Source: Dryomyza anilis
Lineage: Eukaryota; Arthropoda; Insecta; Diptera; Dryomyzidae
Assembly: GCA_951804985.1 (NCBI GenBank)
Contig: OX638132.1
Span: forward strand, 87,920,696 to 87,984,695
Direction: 5' to 3'
Length of the DNA stretch: 64,000 nucleotides
Positions 9,780 to 18,753 of the stretch are shown here, one piece after another. The notes under the pieces are model-generated. The model worked only from the letters and a program-made list of their open reading frames with translations, had not been told where the DNA came from and did no database searches. The stretch's first letter is position 1, and each line of letters opens with the position of its first letter. The position numbers and the translations under genes were made by a program.

Positions 9780-12045
9780 ATTTAGAGTTAGCATTCTGTA
9801 GACCCAACATCGAACACAGAATCTTTAACCTTACGGGTTGAAGAGGTTTTGTCATGATGTCAGCAACTTGTTCTGAAGTAGAAATTTGAAGGACCTCAAG
9901 TTTTCGTTCAACAACCTTCTCTCTTACGAAGAAATGCTTAATCGCAATGTGTTTGGTTCTTCTATGAAATTCTGGGTTTTGAGACAATCGAACTGCAGCA
10001 GCATTATCTACTTGTAATATGGGTATATTTTTCAACGATACTATTTCCGAATATAGGCGACACAGCCACATGATTTCTTTTGTTGCTTCAGTTGCTGCGA
10101 CAATTTCAGCTTCGGTTGTCGAAGTAGCCACAATAGTTTGACGTTGACTCATCCAGGTAATCGCTCCACCAGCATATTTAATTACAACACCTGATGTTGA
10201 TCTTCCCGTTGTTAAACATCCTCCAAAATCAGCATCACTATAGCATTCTAATTCACATTTAGCATCTCTGTTGTAAACAATGCCAAGATCAATAGTACCG
10301 GAAATGTACCTAAAGACTCTTTTGACACGTATGACATCTTCAGGTGAAGGACTTTCCAGAGTTCTAGACAGAAAACTAACACTGTATGCTAGATCTGGAC
10401 GTGTACCAAGCATTAAATACATTAACGCCCCAACAGCTTGTCGATAAGGAAAGTCAACTGTCTTCTTCTCTTGTTCTAGATTCTTTCCCTGATCACTTGC
10501 TTTGAGCATTGGCGTATTTACCTTTTTACAACCATCGAAATTAAATCTTTCCAAAATCTTTTTGGCAAACGCTTCTTGACAAATTATTATTTTACCACTT
10601 TCTCTCTTTATTTGGATTCCAAGAAAATAGTCAGCTTCTTTATTTACTATTTTGAATTCAGCTTTCAATTCATCTAAGAATTCTTTCAGGTCGTTGGCAT
10701 CACTTGACGCGACTAGCCCATCATCTACATATAGCACTAGCAACAGCTTCTTACCATTATTTTCCCTGATGTAAAAACATGGATCTGCCCCGCTAGCTTT
10801 GAATCCGAGTTTTAGTAAATGTCTTCCGAAGCGCTTATTCCAACATCTTGGAGCTTGTTTAAGACCGTAAAGACTTCTCTGTAGCTTGCACACACGATTT
10901 GTACCATCTTCAAAACCATCGGGCTGCTTCATATATATAATTTCCTCCAGCTCACCATAAAGAAATGCAGTAGAAACATCGAATTGAGAAATATGCATTT
11001 CTTCGCTTGCAGCTATACTTAATAGAGCTCGAATTGTGCCTATTTTTGCAACTGGGCTAAATGTTTCACTATAATCTATTCCTGCGCGTTGATTGAAGCC
11101 TTTTATTACTAAGCGAGCTTTATATTTGTCTACAGAACCATCTGCATTTGTTTTTACTCGGAATACCCACTTGCAAGGTAACGCTTTCCCACCTTTTGGT
11201 AAACTTGACATTTCCCAAGTTTTGTTTTCTTTTAAAGAATGCAGCTCTGATTTCATCGCTTCTAGCCACTGTTCCTTTTCTGCGCTATTTAAGACTTCAT
11301 TATATGTTGTAGGAGTTTTTATTTTACTAATATAGTCAGAAATCGTCATTACATAATCATCATATTTACTGTTTTTTAATAATGTTCTATCTCTAAGCCT
11401 TTTCGAAATTGGCAATTCTTCTTCTGCAATTGTATCATCTCTTATACGCTTTTGTCTTTGAATGTCTTCGTTATCTGTAGAACTGTCTTCTGAGAATTCA
11501 AAAAATTCATCGTTAGCGACATTTTCATCTGTTTTAATTTCTTCTACGTCTTCAGAATTTTCAATTTTTAGTTTAATCGACTTATCATCATTATTCGCGG
11601 AGTTGCACTCCTTAAATTGAAAACTAACTTCTGGTAAATCTGTACAGTTCTTTTGTTCTTCATTTGACAACTTGTTAAATTCTTTGCATTCTATTAGTTT
11701 TTCATTAAAAATCACATCTCTTGATAAATTAACAGTATTCTTCTCTTTGTTGAAAATTCTATAGCGTTCCTCACCATCATATCCAACCAAATAGCCCTTA
11801 ATAGCCTTTCTATCTAACTTCTTACGATTCTGCTTTGGCACATGAAAATAACATATCGATCCAACTATTCTTAAATGTTTTATGCGAGGCTTCTTGCCCA
11901 TCCACAACTCATATGGACTAACATCTTTTATGGAAGACTTGCTAGTTCTATTTAGTATATAAATCGCACTATTTGTAAATTCTGCCCATAATGCATCTGG
12001 AAACTCAATGCCGGAGTTCGAGTACTTAAAGGTTCTAGCCATCTC
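9778..12045 (-). CDS. pol: copia pol, second part: integrase tail, RT, RNase H
   Basis: This is the downstream frame of the broken gag-pol. It opens in the integrase C-terminus (ALWAEFTNSAIYILNRT, about 17-33 from MARTFKYS). An acidic, low-complexity linker follows (about 120-240). The RVT_2-type reverse transcriptase runs from about 276 to 520, with the catalytic Asp of QFDVSTAF (355) and YVDD (438-441). RNase H covers about 597-720, with DAD (603-605), Glu 644 in TTEAE and Asp 679 in QVDN. It ends LCSMLGLQNANSK. All catalytic residues are present. The methionine near its start is inside integrase and is not a natural initiator. Confidence 0.9.
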   Translation of the reverse strand, partial: EMARTFKYSNSGIEFPDALWAEFTNSAIYILNRTSKSSIKDVSPYELWMGKKPRIKHLRIVGSICYFHVPKQNRKKLDRKAIKGYLVGYDGEERYRIFNKEKNTVNLSRDVIFNEKLIECKEFNKLSNEEQKNCTDLPEVSFQFKECNSANNDDKSIKLKIENSEDVEEIKTDENVANDEFFEFSEDSSTDNEDIQRQKRIRDDTIAEEELPISKRLRDRTLLKNSKYDDYVMTISDYISKIKTPTTYNEVLNSAEKEQWLEAMKSELHSLKENKTWEMSSLPKGGKALPCKWVFRVKTNADGSVDKYKARLVIKGFNQRAGIDYSETFSPVAKIGTIRALLSIAASEEMHISQFDVSTAFLYGELEEIIYMKQPDGFEDGTNRVCKLQRSLYGLKQAPRCWNKRFGRHLLKLGFKASGADPCFYIRENNGKKLLLVLYVDDGLVASSDANDLKEFLDELKAEFKIVNKEADYFLGIQIKRESGKIIICQEAFAKKILERFNFDGCKKVNTPMLKASDQGKNLEQEKKTVDFPYRQAVGALMYLMLGTRPDLAYSVSFLSRTLESPSPEDVIRVKRVFRYISGTIDLGIVYNRDAKCELECYSDADFGGCLTTGRSTSGVVIKYAGGAITWMSQRQTIVATSTTEAEIVAATEATKEIMWLCRLYSEIVSLKNIPILQVDNAAAVRLSQNPEFHRRTKHIAIKHFFVREKVVERKLEVLQISTSEQVADIMTKPLQPVRLKILCSMLGLQNANSK

Positions 12046-13844
12046 AAAATTGTTCTATTTTCTCTCTCAGAACCCCCATTCTGCTCCGGCGTATATGGAG
12101 CAGTTAGTCTTTGCGTAATACCATTTGACTGTAATATAGCTATAACATGTTTGTTGTTAAATTCACCACCGTTATCACTCAGTAGCTCTTTAATTGTATG
12201 ACCTTGCATTTTGGCGTGAGCAATCATATTTTTAAGAGTATCAATTACATCAGACTTTTTGGCAATAAAATATCCATATCGAAATTTAGTAAATTGATCC
12301 TTAAATACTACTAAATACCTTTTTCCTTGATATGATACTGGGAAAGGTCCGCAGACATCAGTGGATACTAGCTCTCCAGGACATGTTGATTGCTTCCTCG
12401 TTCCAAATGGAAATCTATGCGCTTTTCCATACACACACGGTTCACAAATTTCAGTTTCAGCTTTGACTTTAATACCTAACGCGCTCTCCATCATATTCTT
12501 AACATGCCTCTTATCTTGGTGACCCCATCGCTCATGGTAAAGTTGTAGACTTGATACATTAACAGCAGCATTGACTTTCTCTGGATATATTGGTGTTAAG
12601 TCAGCTTTATACAAACCACCTTTTTCTTGACGATAACCACAAAGCACAACTTGCCCGCTGACTTCTAACGTACAGTTCGATGTTGTTGACTTAAAAACGC
12701 TGTTTTTGTTTTTATCTTGACTGGCTAATACCGAAAATAAATTCCTTGATATTCCAGGAACATACCAAACATCGACAAGCTTTAACTGCTGGATCTTGTT
12801 GTTAACTTTAGAATTCATTTCAATAACTCCCATACCCATAGCTTTTAAAGATTGACTTCCAGCAGCTTTTATTTCATTCGGCGTGTTGAATTCTTCAAAT
12901 TCAGCAAACATCTCCATAGAATTAGTAACATGTCGCGTAGCTCCATTGTCAATCCACCAATCATTATCGGTCATAATAATATTAGCATCATTACATGCCA
13001 ATGGTAGAGCAATATTACTATTTTGGCTTTTATCTTTGGGTGGACGACCATCAGCAATCCATTTCTTGCAATCACGAACCCAGTGACCTTTTTTCTTACA
13101 GTAATTGCATGAAGTATCTTGTTTTTTCTCATCCCTCTTAACTGTTCTGAAACGTTCACCTTTTTTCTTATAACTTTTCACTACCAAGGCCTCTTGATCT
13201 TTTTTGCTGTCTTCAAACTTCCGAAAATTTCGTTCATACATGCATAGCTGATTTGTCATCTCATCAAATGACCTCTCATCATTTTTGGTCAAAAGCATCC
13301 AACTGCTTTTAAAATTATCAAATTGTTCTGGCAAAACTTGCATTGTTTTACATACCAACAACAATTCTGGCAATGGCTGCTCCTTTCTGCTTTTGAGCCC
13401 ATTGTTTAATTCGCTCCAAAGACTCTTGAGTTTTGCGATATGCATCGACACGTCTTGATTATGCGACCAATTAAATGAAAAGAAATCGGTGCAAATCTTA
13501 AAAACTTGATCCTTTGACGACGCTTCGTACAAAGTTTTTAATGCTTCCCACGCATCAAAAGCCGAATCAGTATCCATTATTTTTTCGTAGACATCATCCG
13601 ATATTGCACTGGTGATCATGGATTTTGCATAACTATTCGCCTTTCTGAATCGATCACAAGATTCTCTGTACTCCTTCAACTCGAGTTCATTTGCAGTGCT
13701 TGCCAATGGCAACGGTTTCTGCAACCGTCCGTCGATTACTTCCAAGGCACCATCGTGATAATCCAGTAAATCGCGAATTTTTCGTTTCCAAACTGGCCAA
13801 TCGGTTTCTCCCGCTAGAGGCTTGATATGTTTCGAAAAATCCAT
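11952..13844 (-). CDS. gag-pol: copia gag, protease and integrase (frameshifted)
   Basis: The likely start is MDFSKHIKPLAGETDW at 13844; an in-frame ATG lies nine codons upstream. Numbering is from that upstream Met. Gag is about 10-250, and a CCHC zinc knuckle lies at 255-268 (C-X2-C-X4-H-X4-C). The protease triad appears as D-N-G (308-310) instead of D-S/T-G. Integrase has an HHCC finger (H446, H450, C476, C479) and the DDE triad D505, D566, E602, with the canonical 35-residue spacing between the last two. A few codons after E602 the frame leaves pol at 12045-12050 and runs on without homology to 11952. The rest of pol continues in the frame ending at 9778. Confidence 0.9.
   Translation of the reverse strand: MDFSKHIKPLAGETDWPVWKRKIRDLLDYHDGALEVIDGRLQKPLPLASTANELELKEYRESCDRFRKANSYAKSMITSAISDDVYEKIMDTDSAFDAWEALKTLYEASSKDQVFKICTDFFSFNWSHNQDVSMHIAKLKSLWSELNNGLKSRKEQPLPELLLVCKTMQVLPEQFDNFKSSWMLLTKNDERSFDEMTNQLCMYERNFRKFEDSKKDQEALVVKSYKKKGERFRTVKRDEKKQDTSCNYCKKKGHWVRDCKKWIADGRPPKDKSQNSNIALPLACNDANIIMTDNDWWIDNGATRHVTNSMEMFAEFEEFNTPNEIKAAGSQSLKAMGMGVIEMNSKVNNKIQQLKLVDVWYVPGISRNLFSVLASQDKNKNSVFKSTTSNCTLEVSGQVVLCGYRQEKGGLYKADLTPIYPEKVNAAVNVSSLQLYHERWGHQDKRHVKNMMESALGIKVKAETEICEPCVYGKAHRFPFGTRKQSTCPGELVSTDVCGPFPVSYQGKRYLVVFKDQFTKFRYGYFIAKKSDVIDTLKNMIAHAKMQGHTIKELLSDNGGEFNNKHVIAILQSNGITQRLTAPYTPEQNGGSERENRTILRWLEPLSTRTPALSFQMHYGQNLQIVRFIY
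12045..12050 (-). other. Frameshift in copia integrase
   Basis: In a short run of T (minus strand) just after the integrase catalytic Glu block ERENRTI, the homologous reading frame changes by one position. The site is not a known programmed frameshift position for copia elements, which normally encode gag-pol in one frame. A one-base indel or a sequencing error are the simplest explanations. Confidence 0.8.
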
Positions 13845-13962
13845 AATTTTCAATTGTCTTTTACGATGCAAAAAAAAACTTTTAAAAAATGTTCTTGAAA
13901 AAATTTTATACTTTCAAAATTATTATTATTTTTTTTTTTTTTTTTTTGACAAATATTTCTGT

Positions 13963-13982
13963 GGGTTGCTGTTCCCATAACC
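13963..13982 (-). promoter_or_regulatory. copia primer-binding site, initiator-tRNA-Met type
   Basis: Directly after the 5' LTR, the minus strand reads GGTTATGGGAACAGC. This resembles the complement of the anticodon arm of initiator tRNA-Met (GGTTATGGGCCCAGC) with two mismatches. Drosophila copia primes from such an internally cleaved half-tRNA instead of the 3' CCA end. Confidence 0.7.
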
Positions 13983-14127
13983 TATTGTAGTTGAGTATTT
14001 ATTAAAAACTGAATGAACAATATTAAAGTATTGAGAACATAACAAAACATATCTGTGATCAGAAAATTACAAATAATATAAAGTGTTTAATGATACAGTG
14101 ATAACTATAATATAACAATATTCAACA
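13983..14127 (-). repeat. copia 5' LTR
   Basis: Identical to 9623-9767. Transcription of the element would begin here and run leftwards. Confidence 0.95.
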
Positions 14128-14243
14128 TACATCAGAAAAAAAAGTCGTAGTATTTTAACCACTTCTTAAAAACATGTTGTTTAAGTTTTACTTATGGATT
14201 TAAGAGAATAAAACAGTATCAAACTTAATGTTTGAATTATTTA

Positions 14244-14590
14244 TTAGAGGGACCAAAACCTATTGGAATATCGGTTCCGGTTCGGGTTCCAAGATTTATA
14301 AAATTGTGGTTCCGGTTCCGATTCCAGTTTCAACTAACAAATGAAATGGGTTTCGATTCCGGTTCCATACATTTTTAATAACGGTTGCGATTCCGGTTAT
14401 TTGCGTTCCCTGACAGGGACTATAATATCTGTTCCGGTTCTGGTTCCGATATTTTTAAAATAGCGATACCGATTCCAACCAGAAAAAATATATGTTCCGA
14501 TTTCAGTTCCGGTTCAACACATTTTTAATAACGATTCTGGTTCCAAAAATCTAAACGGTTCCGGTATTATTTTTCACGTTTCTCTTGCTT
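14244..14590. repeat. GGTTCCGGTTCCG-rich repeat, copy 1
   Basis: Degenerate GGTTCCG/GATTCCGG motifs recur many times between TTGGAATATCGGTTCCGGTT and an end near ACGGTTCCGGTATTA. A second copy with the same start (GGGAC[CT]AAAAC, then TTGGAATATCGGTTCC) lies at 40951-41252. It is therefore a dispersed element with internal minisatellite, not simple local expansion. Confidence 0.75.
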
Positions 14591-14596
14591 TTCCAG

Positions 14597-15133
14597 GTTT
14601 TTTTTTTTTTTTTTACGAATTAACCAACGCTCAGGGGATGCCCCCTATTCATGCAATGCACAGTGTTGATCGTAAGAAGGGGTGATAGGTTAAATGGAGG
14701 GGGGAAAGATGGAGTAGTGTCGGTGAATGTTTGTTTTGAACTTGCCAATATCAAAAATGTCGGGAAAAACAGACGCAGGGAGATTGTTCCACAAACGTAT
14801 CGTGCGACTGAAGAACGAATTCTCTCGGTAATGCGTGGTTCTATTGAGAGCCGAGTGAACTACGAAGGGGAGGCCTTGGTTCGATGCCCGAGTAGAACGA
14901 GAGGACACACGACCTGGTGGAATCAGGCCATGTATTTCCCTCGAACACTTACCATTGTAATACCTATAGAACAGGCTTACACACCCTACGGTCCTTCGGT
15001 GCTCAAGAGAACCAATAGAGGATGAAATATTTTCATCCCCTATTAAATATATTGCACGCTGTTGGATTCGATCCAGGAACTCCAAAGAAGATTTTGAAGC
15101 CCCTGCCCATATGTGCGAATTGTATTCTATCTT
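14597..15133 (-). mobile_element. 5'-truncated non-LTR retrotransposon copy
   Basis: On the minus strand this begins at about 15133 inside ORF2 and ends in the same 3' UTR as the 3120-4408 element (hairpin GGGGGCATCCCC, then TTGGTTAAT), followed by an A18 tail (T-run at 14597-14614). 5' truncation is the normal outcome of target-primed reverse transcription. The piece lies within the hAT element. Confidence 0.85.
14690..15133 (-). pseudogene. C-terminal ORF2 fragment of non-LTR retrotransposon
   Basis: About 145 codons from PKIEYNSHIWAGASKSS to the stop. Typical family blocks are LDRIQQRAIYLIGD, SLEHRRTVGCVSLFYRYY, FFSRTIRLWNNLPASVFP and GKFKTNIHRHYS. These follow the RT domain in CR1/jockey-like ORF2 proteins. 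The frame is intact over its length, but without RT or endonuclease it is only a remnant. The plus-strand frame at 14651-15025 is its shadow. Confidence 0.85.
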
Positions 15134-15213
15134 AGGCCCGTGCTCGTGCGTGTCACCTATCGGCGTGCCCGCGCGTGTCTGTGCCATCAAAAACAGGCAC
15201 GCGCCTATCTCTA

Positions 15214-15221
15214 GTTATAAT
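15214..15221. repeat. hAT target-site duplication, right copy
   Basis: GTTATAAT, the partner of 9450-9457. Confidence 0.85.
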
Positions 15222-15255
15222 CAAATTAATACCATTTTATAATATTTAGAGAAAC

Positions 15256-15425
15256 AAGCTCGAACCACACGATAGAATAAACAGTCAACTTTTGAATCAA
15301 TTTTCAAATAATTTTAATATCAATCGAGTGATTGCCCAATTTTTGTACGGGAAATTAGGCAATCACACGATTGATATTTAAATTATTTTGAAAATTGATT
15401 TAAAAGTTGACTGTGATTCGAGCTT
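15256..15425. mobile_element. Small foldback MITE
   Basis: Ends AAGCTCGAA and TTCGAGCTT are inverted repeats. Inner arms 15282-15336 and 15358-15413 are reverse complements with few mismatches (CAGTCAACTTTTGAATCAAT against ATTGATTTAAAAGTTGACTG). The whole unit is about 170 bp. No copy elsewhere in the window, so the family is unknown. Confidence 0.8.
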
Positions 15426-16729
15426 AAGTGAAAATAAATCTTTTTGAAAGTTTTTTTTAGAGTGCTGTTGTTTGCTATCAAAAAGTGTGAATTGTTTGTT
15501 TTTTTAATTTTGAAAGTATGTTTAAAATGATATAATGTTGTCAAGTGAGAAACACTTTCTGTGGTAAAGTGGGAAACATAATTTAAGCAATGGTTGTTAT
15601 AATTTTAGTGAATATAATTTGTAATATGAATTAATTGGTTAACCAAGAAACATACTCCAATCGTGGCCAGATATAAGATCTGAATTGCAAAAGAAAGTCG
15701 AGAAATGAACCTTTAACAGAAGCAAAACGAATACATCGTAAAATATTCATCAATTTTAGACAATTATGTACAATTTACATGAATAAAATGCCGAAGAAAT
15801 ACAAGAAATTGATAACCAGAAAGTACACCTCTACCCATTGTCACTCAGAATATTCTGACTAGGAGTAAATGCACAATTTTTATATTTCTTGCATTACCAT
15901 TCTTTTTTTATTACCTTATTATATTTTTTTATCCTGAATACATTTGACTTTGTAATGACAAAAACAAAAGATGAATTGAAAAGACTAAAATATCATTTTG
16001 GTAAAAATTTAGAATTTTCCCACTTTACCCAAACATTTTTCACAAGTCCAAAATTGAGCTGTTTTGATAAATTGCTCAAAAATAATTAAAAAGCATTTAA
16101 TAATCTGTTAATGCAAAAATTAGATTATGAACCAGTCTATGGAATAGACCCTTAAAAATAATTTAATAAATTATTCAAATGTACTTTTTTTTGGGAGAAC
16201 ATCAAAACGTGTTCCACTTTACCCCAGACTGCCCTACTCGTTGCATTCTATGGATACGGTTTAGATTTACATTTATATATTTTAATCTTTAACCGTCTGT
16301 GTTATTGCAAATGTTCTTAGACTGCGATCCGAAAGGTCCCGTGGCACAGTTCCAGAGCTGCATTAGGTACAGTGAATATCTAAAAATTTAATAAGTTTTT
16401 CTAATGTCGACCATGTTCAACCTCGGAATTGCAGGATGTTCACACTGAACAGTCGATCACGCGGAGGTAGACTGATTTTAGTTATAGAGATAATATGTAA
16501 TATTCAAGACTAGACGCTGGAAGTGGTTCGTTGCGCTCGACGAGAGGCGTGGGGACTTTGGATGTCGGACACGTTGAAATTCTATTAAAGGCTGGTTAAT
16601 TTTTTTTCTCACCTTGCCTCAAAAAAGAAGACATGGATAGATTTTAGACATCGAACATTTTATATTGATATTTCTGTAATACAGACTTCCACACCCATTG
16701 GTTCAAGGGAATCAATATAGATATACATT
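15426..16729. other. AT-rich intergenic DNA
   Basis: No gene is supported. At 16316-16345 a short piece (TTAGACTGCGATCCGAAAGGTCCC) resembles the tRNA-like head of SINE family B on the plus strand. Confidence 0.5.
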
Positions 16730-17133
16730 AGGGTGTGACACTTTTTTCTATTTTTAGTATTCTCACCCCCTAGGATTGTTTATTAGGTACAAAAAATAAG
16801 ATATGCAATTTTTTTTTTTAATTTGAACAACGGAAACACGTGTCGCAAGTACATTGAAAATTATACTAGGAGGTGCATTTGTACTAGGAGTCGAAATTTA
16901 GAATATTTCAAAACAATATTTCGAGTATGCAATCATGTAGAACTGTTTGCGAAAAAAAATTATATGTATTCGGATTTTCGATATTTCGATTATTTTCCGA
17001 GTTATCGATTGTTTTATACAGCAATAAACGTGTTCCCGTTGTTCAAATTCAAAAAAATGTTGCACACCTTATTTTTGAGTCGTAATAAACAACCCTAGGT
17101 GCTGAGACATGGGTGTTAAAAATAAGTGACACC
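16730..17133. mobile_element. MITE with AGGGTGTGACACTT ends
   Basis: Left end TTAGGGTGTGACACTTTTTT and right end AAAAATAAGTGACACCCTAA are inverted. The similarity continues inward (CCCCTAGGATTGTTTATTA against TAATAAACAACCCTAGGTGC), giving arms of about 80 bp (16730-16812 and 17050-17133). The approximately 240-bp centre has no protein. TA flanks both ends, which would suit a mariner-like target, but this is not certain. Confidence 0.75.
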
Positions 17134-18139
17134 CTAATATACATTGTTGAAACTGCTCACGATTTATAATGAATCTCCTACCCAAATGTCCGAATTGTAG
17201 ACGCAGTTAAAGTCAGCAGAACGGTGTCTTGCACCACTTAAAAAATCAAAGCACATATGCCATGTGTTAGAAATGGAATCCAGCATACAAAATCTATCTA
17301 ACAAAATCCTTTACAAAAAATGTTGGTTTTCACTTTCTCGAAACGAAATAACTTCGAAAGAATGCATCGATATCTATATTCCAAATATGTCCAAATTACC
17401 GTTCGAGATCGGGTCCAATATCGTGTGATTTCTCCATCTATTCGCATTGATCTCGTAACGATATCGAAACGTATGGCATTCTGGGCACAGAGTTTGGTTG
17501 CTTTGTGAACGAATAAGAATGACAAATGTCATTCGAAAATGAAAGAAGTGTATTATGGGATAATGACAGAAGGGTGTCTGTGAACTTAGCATATCAATTC
17601 CTAGAAGATCAACAAAAAATGTGTATTTTTTTTTGGCTAAAATGGGCGGAACTATTGAAAAAAAGTATGAGGAACTATAGAACTCGACTGCATGCGAAGA
17701 GAACTCTCAACATTTTTTTGATTTTCTAGAAAATGATATACTACCGTAATTTTAACGATTAGATATCTATTAGTGTTCGTTTACCTTTAGAGAATCTTTT
17801 TAAAATATGGCATCATTTGCATTTGACTTTTTATATTTCTGACAAATATGATATAAAATTTGGATATTCCGTTCACGTTTTGTGTTAAAAGCCTTTTTGC
17901 AATTAAAAAACCGTAAAATTTGTGCCGAAAATTGTTCATATTTTGACATCAACAAATCTTAAAATTAATTTGACATTTTATTTGAATTTTATTTACCTAA
18001 TAGGTATCTATTGGTATCTATATGAAATCGACCGTGTAAGATACACTACAAATTACCGAGTAGGTATGGTGTATAAAGTGTAGAAATTACCAATTTTGAT
18101 TTACACGATAGATATCTAAGCACAGCTAGATATCTAGTT
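17134..18139. other. Intergenic DNA without recognised features
   Basis: Only short overlapping frames on both strands (17298-17592) and no repeat copies were seen. Confidence 0.45.
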
Positions 18140-18309
18140 GTTGAAATTACGGACATCAGACAGACTATATCCATTAGACTGTGAAATATATTCCCCACGT
18201 TTTGTGGTTAAATCACCACGAGCGCCCATGCCCAAGCCGGGATTCGAACCCGAGACCTTTAGAATGCAAGTCTAGCGCGTATACCTCTAGAATGCTGAGG
18301 CTGGCTGGA
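18140..18309 (-). mobile_element. tRNA-derived SINE, family A, older copy
   Basis: Homologous to 56904-57107. On the minus strand the tRNA-like head (right side) has the B box GGTTCGAATCC within GTCTCGGGTTCGAATCCCGG. The body CACGAGCGCCCATGCCCAAG and CAGACAGACTATATCCATT are shared. It lacks the A tail and target duplication of the other copy, so it is older. Confidence 0.8.
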
Positions 18310-18413
18310 TAGTTCTTACTTTGAATTTCCGTTTATTTCTTACTTTAACATTATGTTATCGGATTTGGTTTTAAAAATGTAGCAATATTAAACAAATATC
18401 GATTTTAGTAATA

Positions 18414-18751
18414 AAGGTTTTCAATAAGAGCGCTACAAAAGTTTTTTCAAGGGTTTTTCAACAGGGACGCTACAAAAGTAGAGCGACAGGGACAGCAAGC
18501 GACGCCATATTTCTTGCCGCTCTTTTGACATTTCTCTTCAGTAAGGTTTGGCATTTCATGATCGAAAGATATACGAGCCAACAACGAGTCGAAATTATTA
18601 AAATTTACTACCGAAATTCGGATTCGTATATCTTTCCATCATGAAATGGCAAGCCTTACTGAAGAGAAATGTCAAAAGAACGGCAAGAAATATGGCGTCG
18701 TTTGCTGTCCCTGTCGCTCTACTTTTGTAGCGTCCCTGTTGAAAACCCCTT
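18414..18751. mobile_element. Foldback MITE carrying a mariner-type transposase start, copy 1
   Basis: TA flanks the 338-bp unit at both ends. The right terminus (AACCCCTT outward) mirrors an inner left copy beginning near 18450. An extra approximately 34-bp terminal piece (AAGGTTTTCAATAAGAGCGC) lies outside that on the left. The inner arms run to the centre near 18600. The left arm contains an ATG followed by codons reading ERYTSQQRVEIIKIYYRNSD, the N-terminal helix region of DUF4817/mariner-like transposases. The ATG directly before GAA is changed to ATC here, but an ATG lies one codon upstream. Confidence 0.85.
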
Positions 18752-18753
18752 TA

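Larger units (their letters stand above)
9623..14127 (-). mobile_element. Full-length copia LTR retrotransposon
   Basis: This is a 4505-bp element read on the minus strand. The 145-bp LTRs (9623-9767 and 13983-14127) are identical by eye. A perfect 5-bp duplication TACAT flanks it (9618-9622 and 14128-14132). The order is 5' LTR, primer site, leader, gag-protease-integrase-RT-RNase H, polypurine tract, 3' LTR. Integrase before RT is the copia (Pseudoviridae) order. The identical LTRs mean a very recent insertion, yet the coding frame is broken by one frameshift near 12046. It sits inside the hAT element. Confidence 0.95.
9458..15213. mobile_element. hAT-type DNA element, host of nested insertions
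   Basis: The ends are 18-bp inverted repeats with one mismatch, TAGAGATGGGCGCGTGCC at left and TAGAGATAGGCGCGTGCC (reverse complement of the right end). They are flanked by the perfect 8-bp duplication GTTATAAT. Subterminal regions are packed with short CGTGC/GCACG motifs (9468-9560 and 15130-15200), as in hAT binding sites. Without the copia element (9623-14127 plus one TACAT) and the non-LTR piece (14597-15133), only about 700 bp of own sequence remain, with no transposase. It is therefore a non-autonomous element that served as a landing site. Confidence 0.85.

Noticed and set aside
12045..12050. Programmed frameshift in copia
   Set aside because: The position within integrase and the copia single-frame strategy argue against it; no slippery heptamer with downstream structure is evident.
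12883..13159. Short frames inside copia gag
   Set aside because: Shadows of the gag-protease frame.
9778..13844. Functional autonomous copia
   Set aside because: The frameshift separates integrase from RT, so this copy as read cannot make a complete polyprotein.
14651..15025. 124-codon plus-strand frame
   Set aside because: Shadow of the non-LTR ORF2 fragment on the opposite strand.
18240..18300. Functional tRNA gene
   Set aside because: B box matches, but it is the head of SINE family A and no cloverleaf forms.
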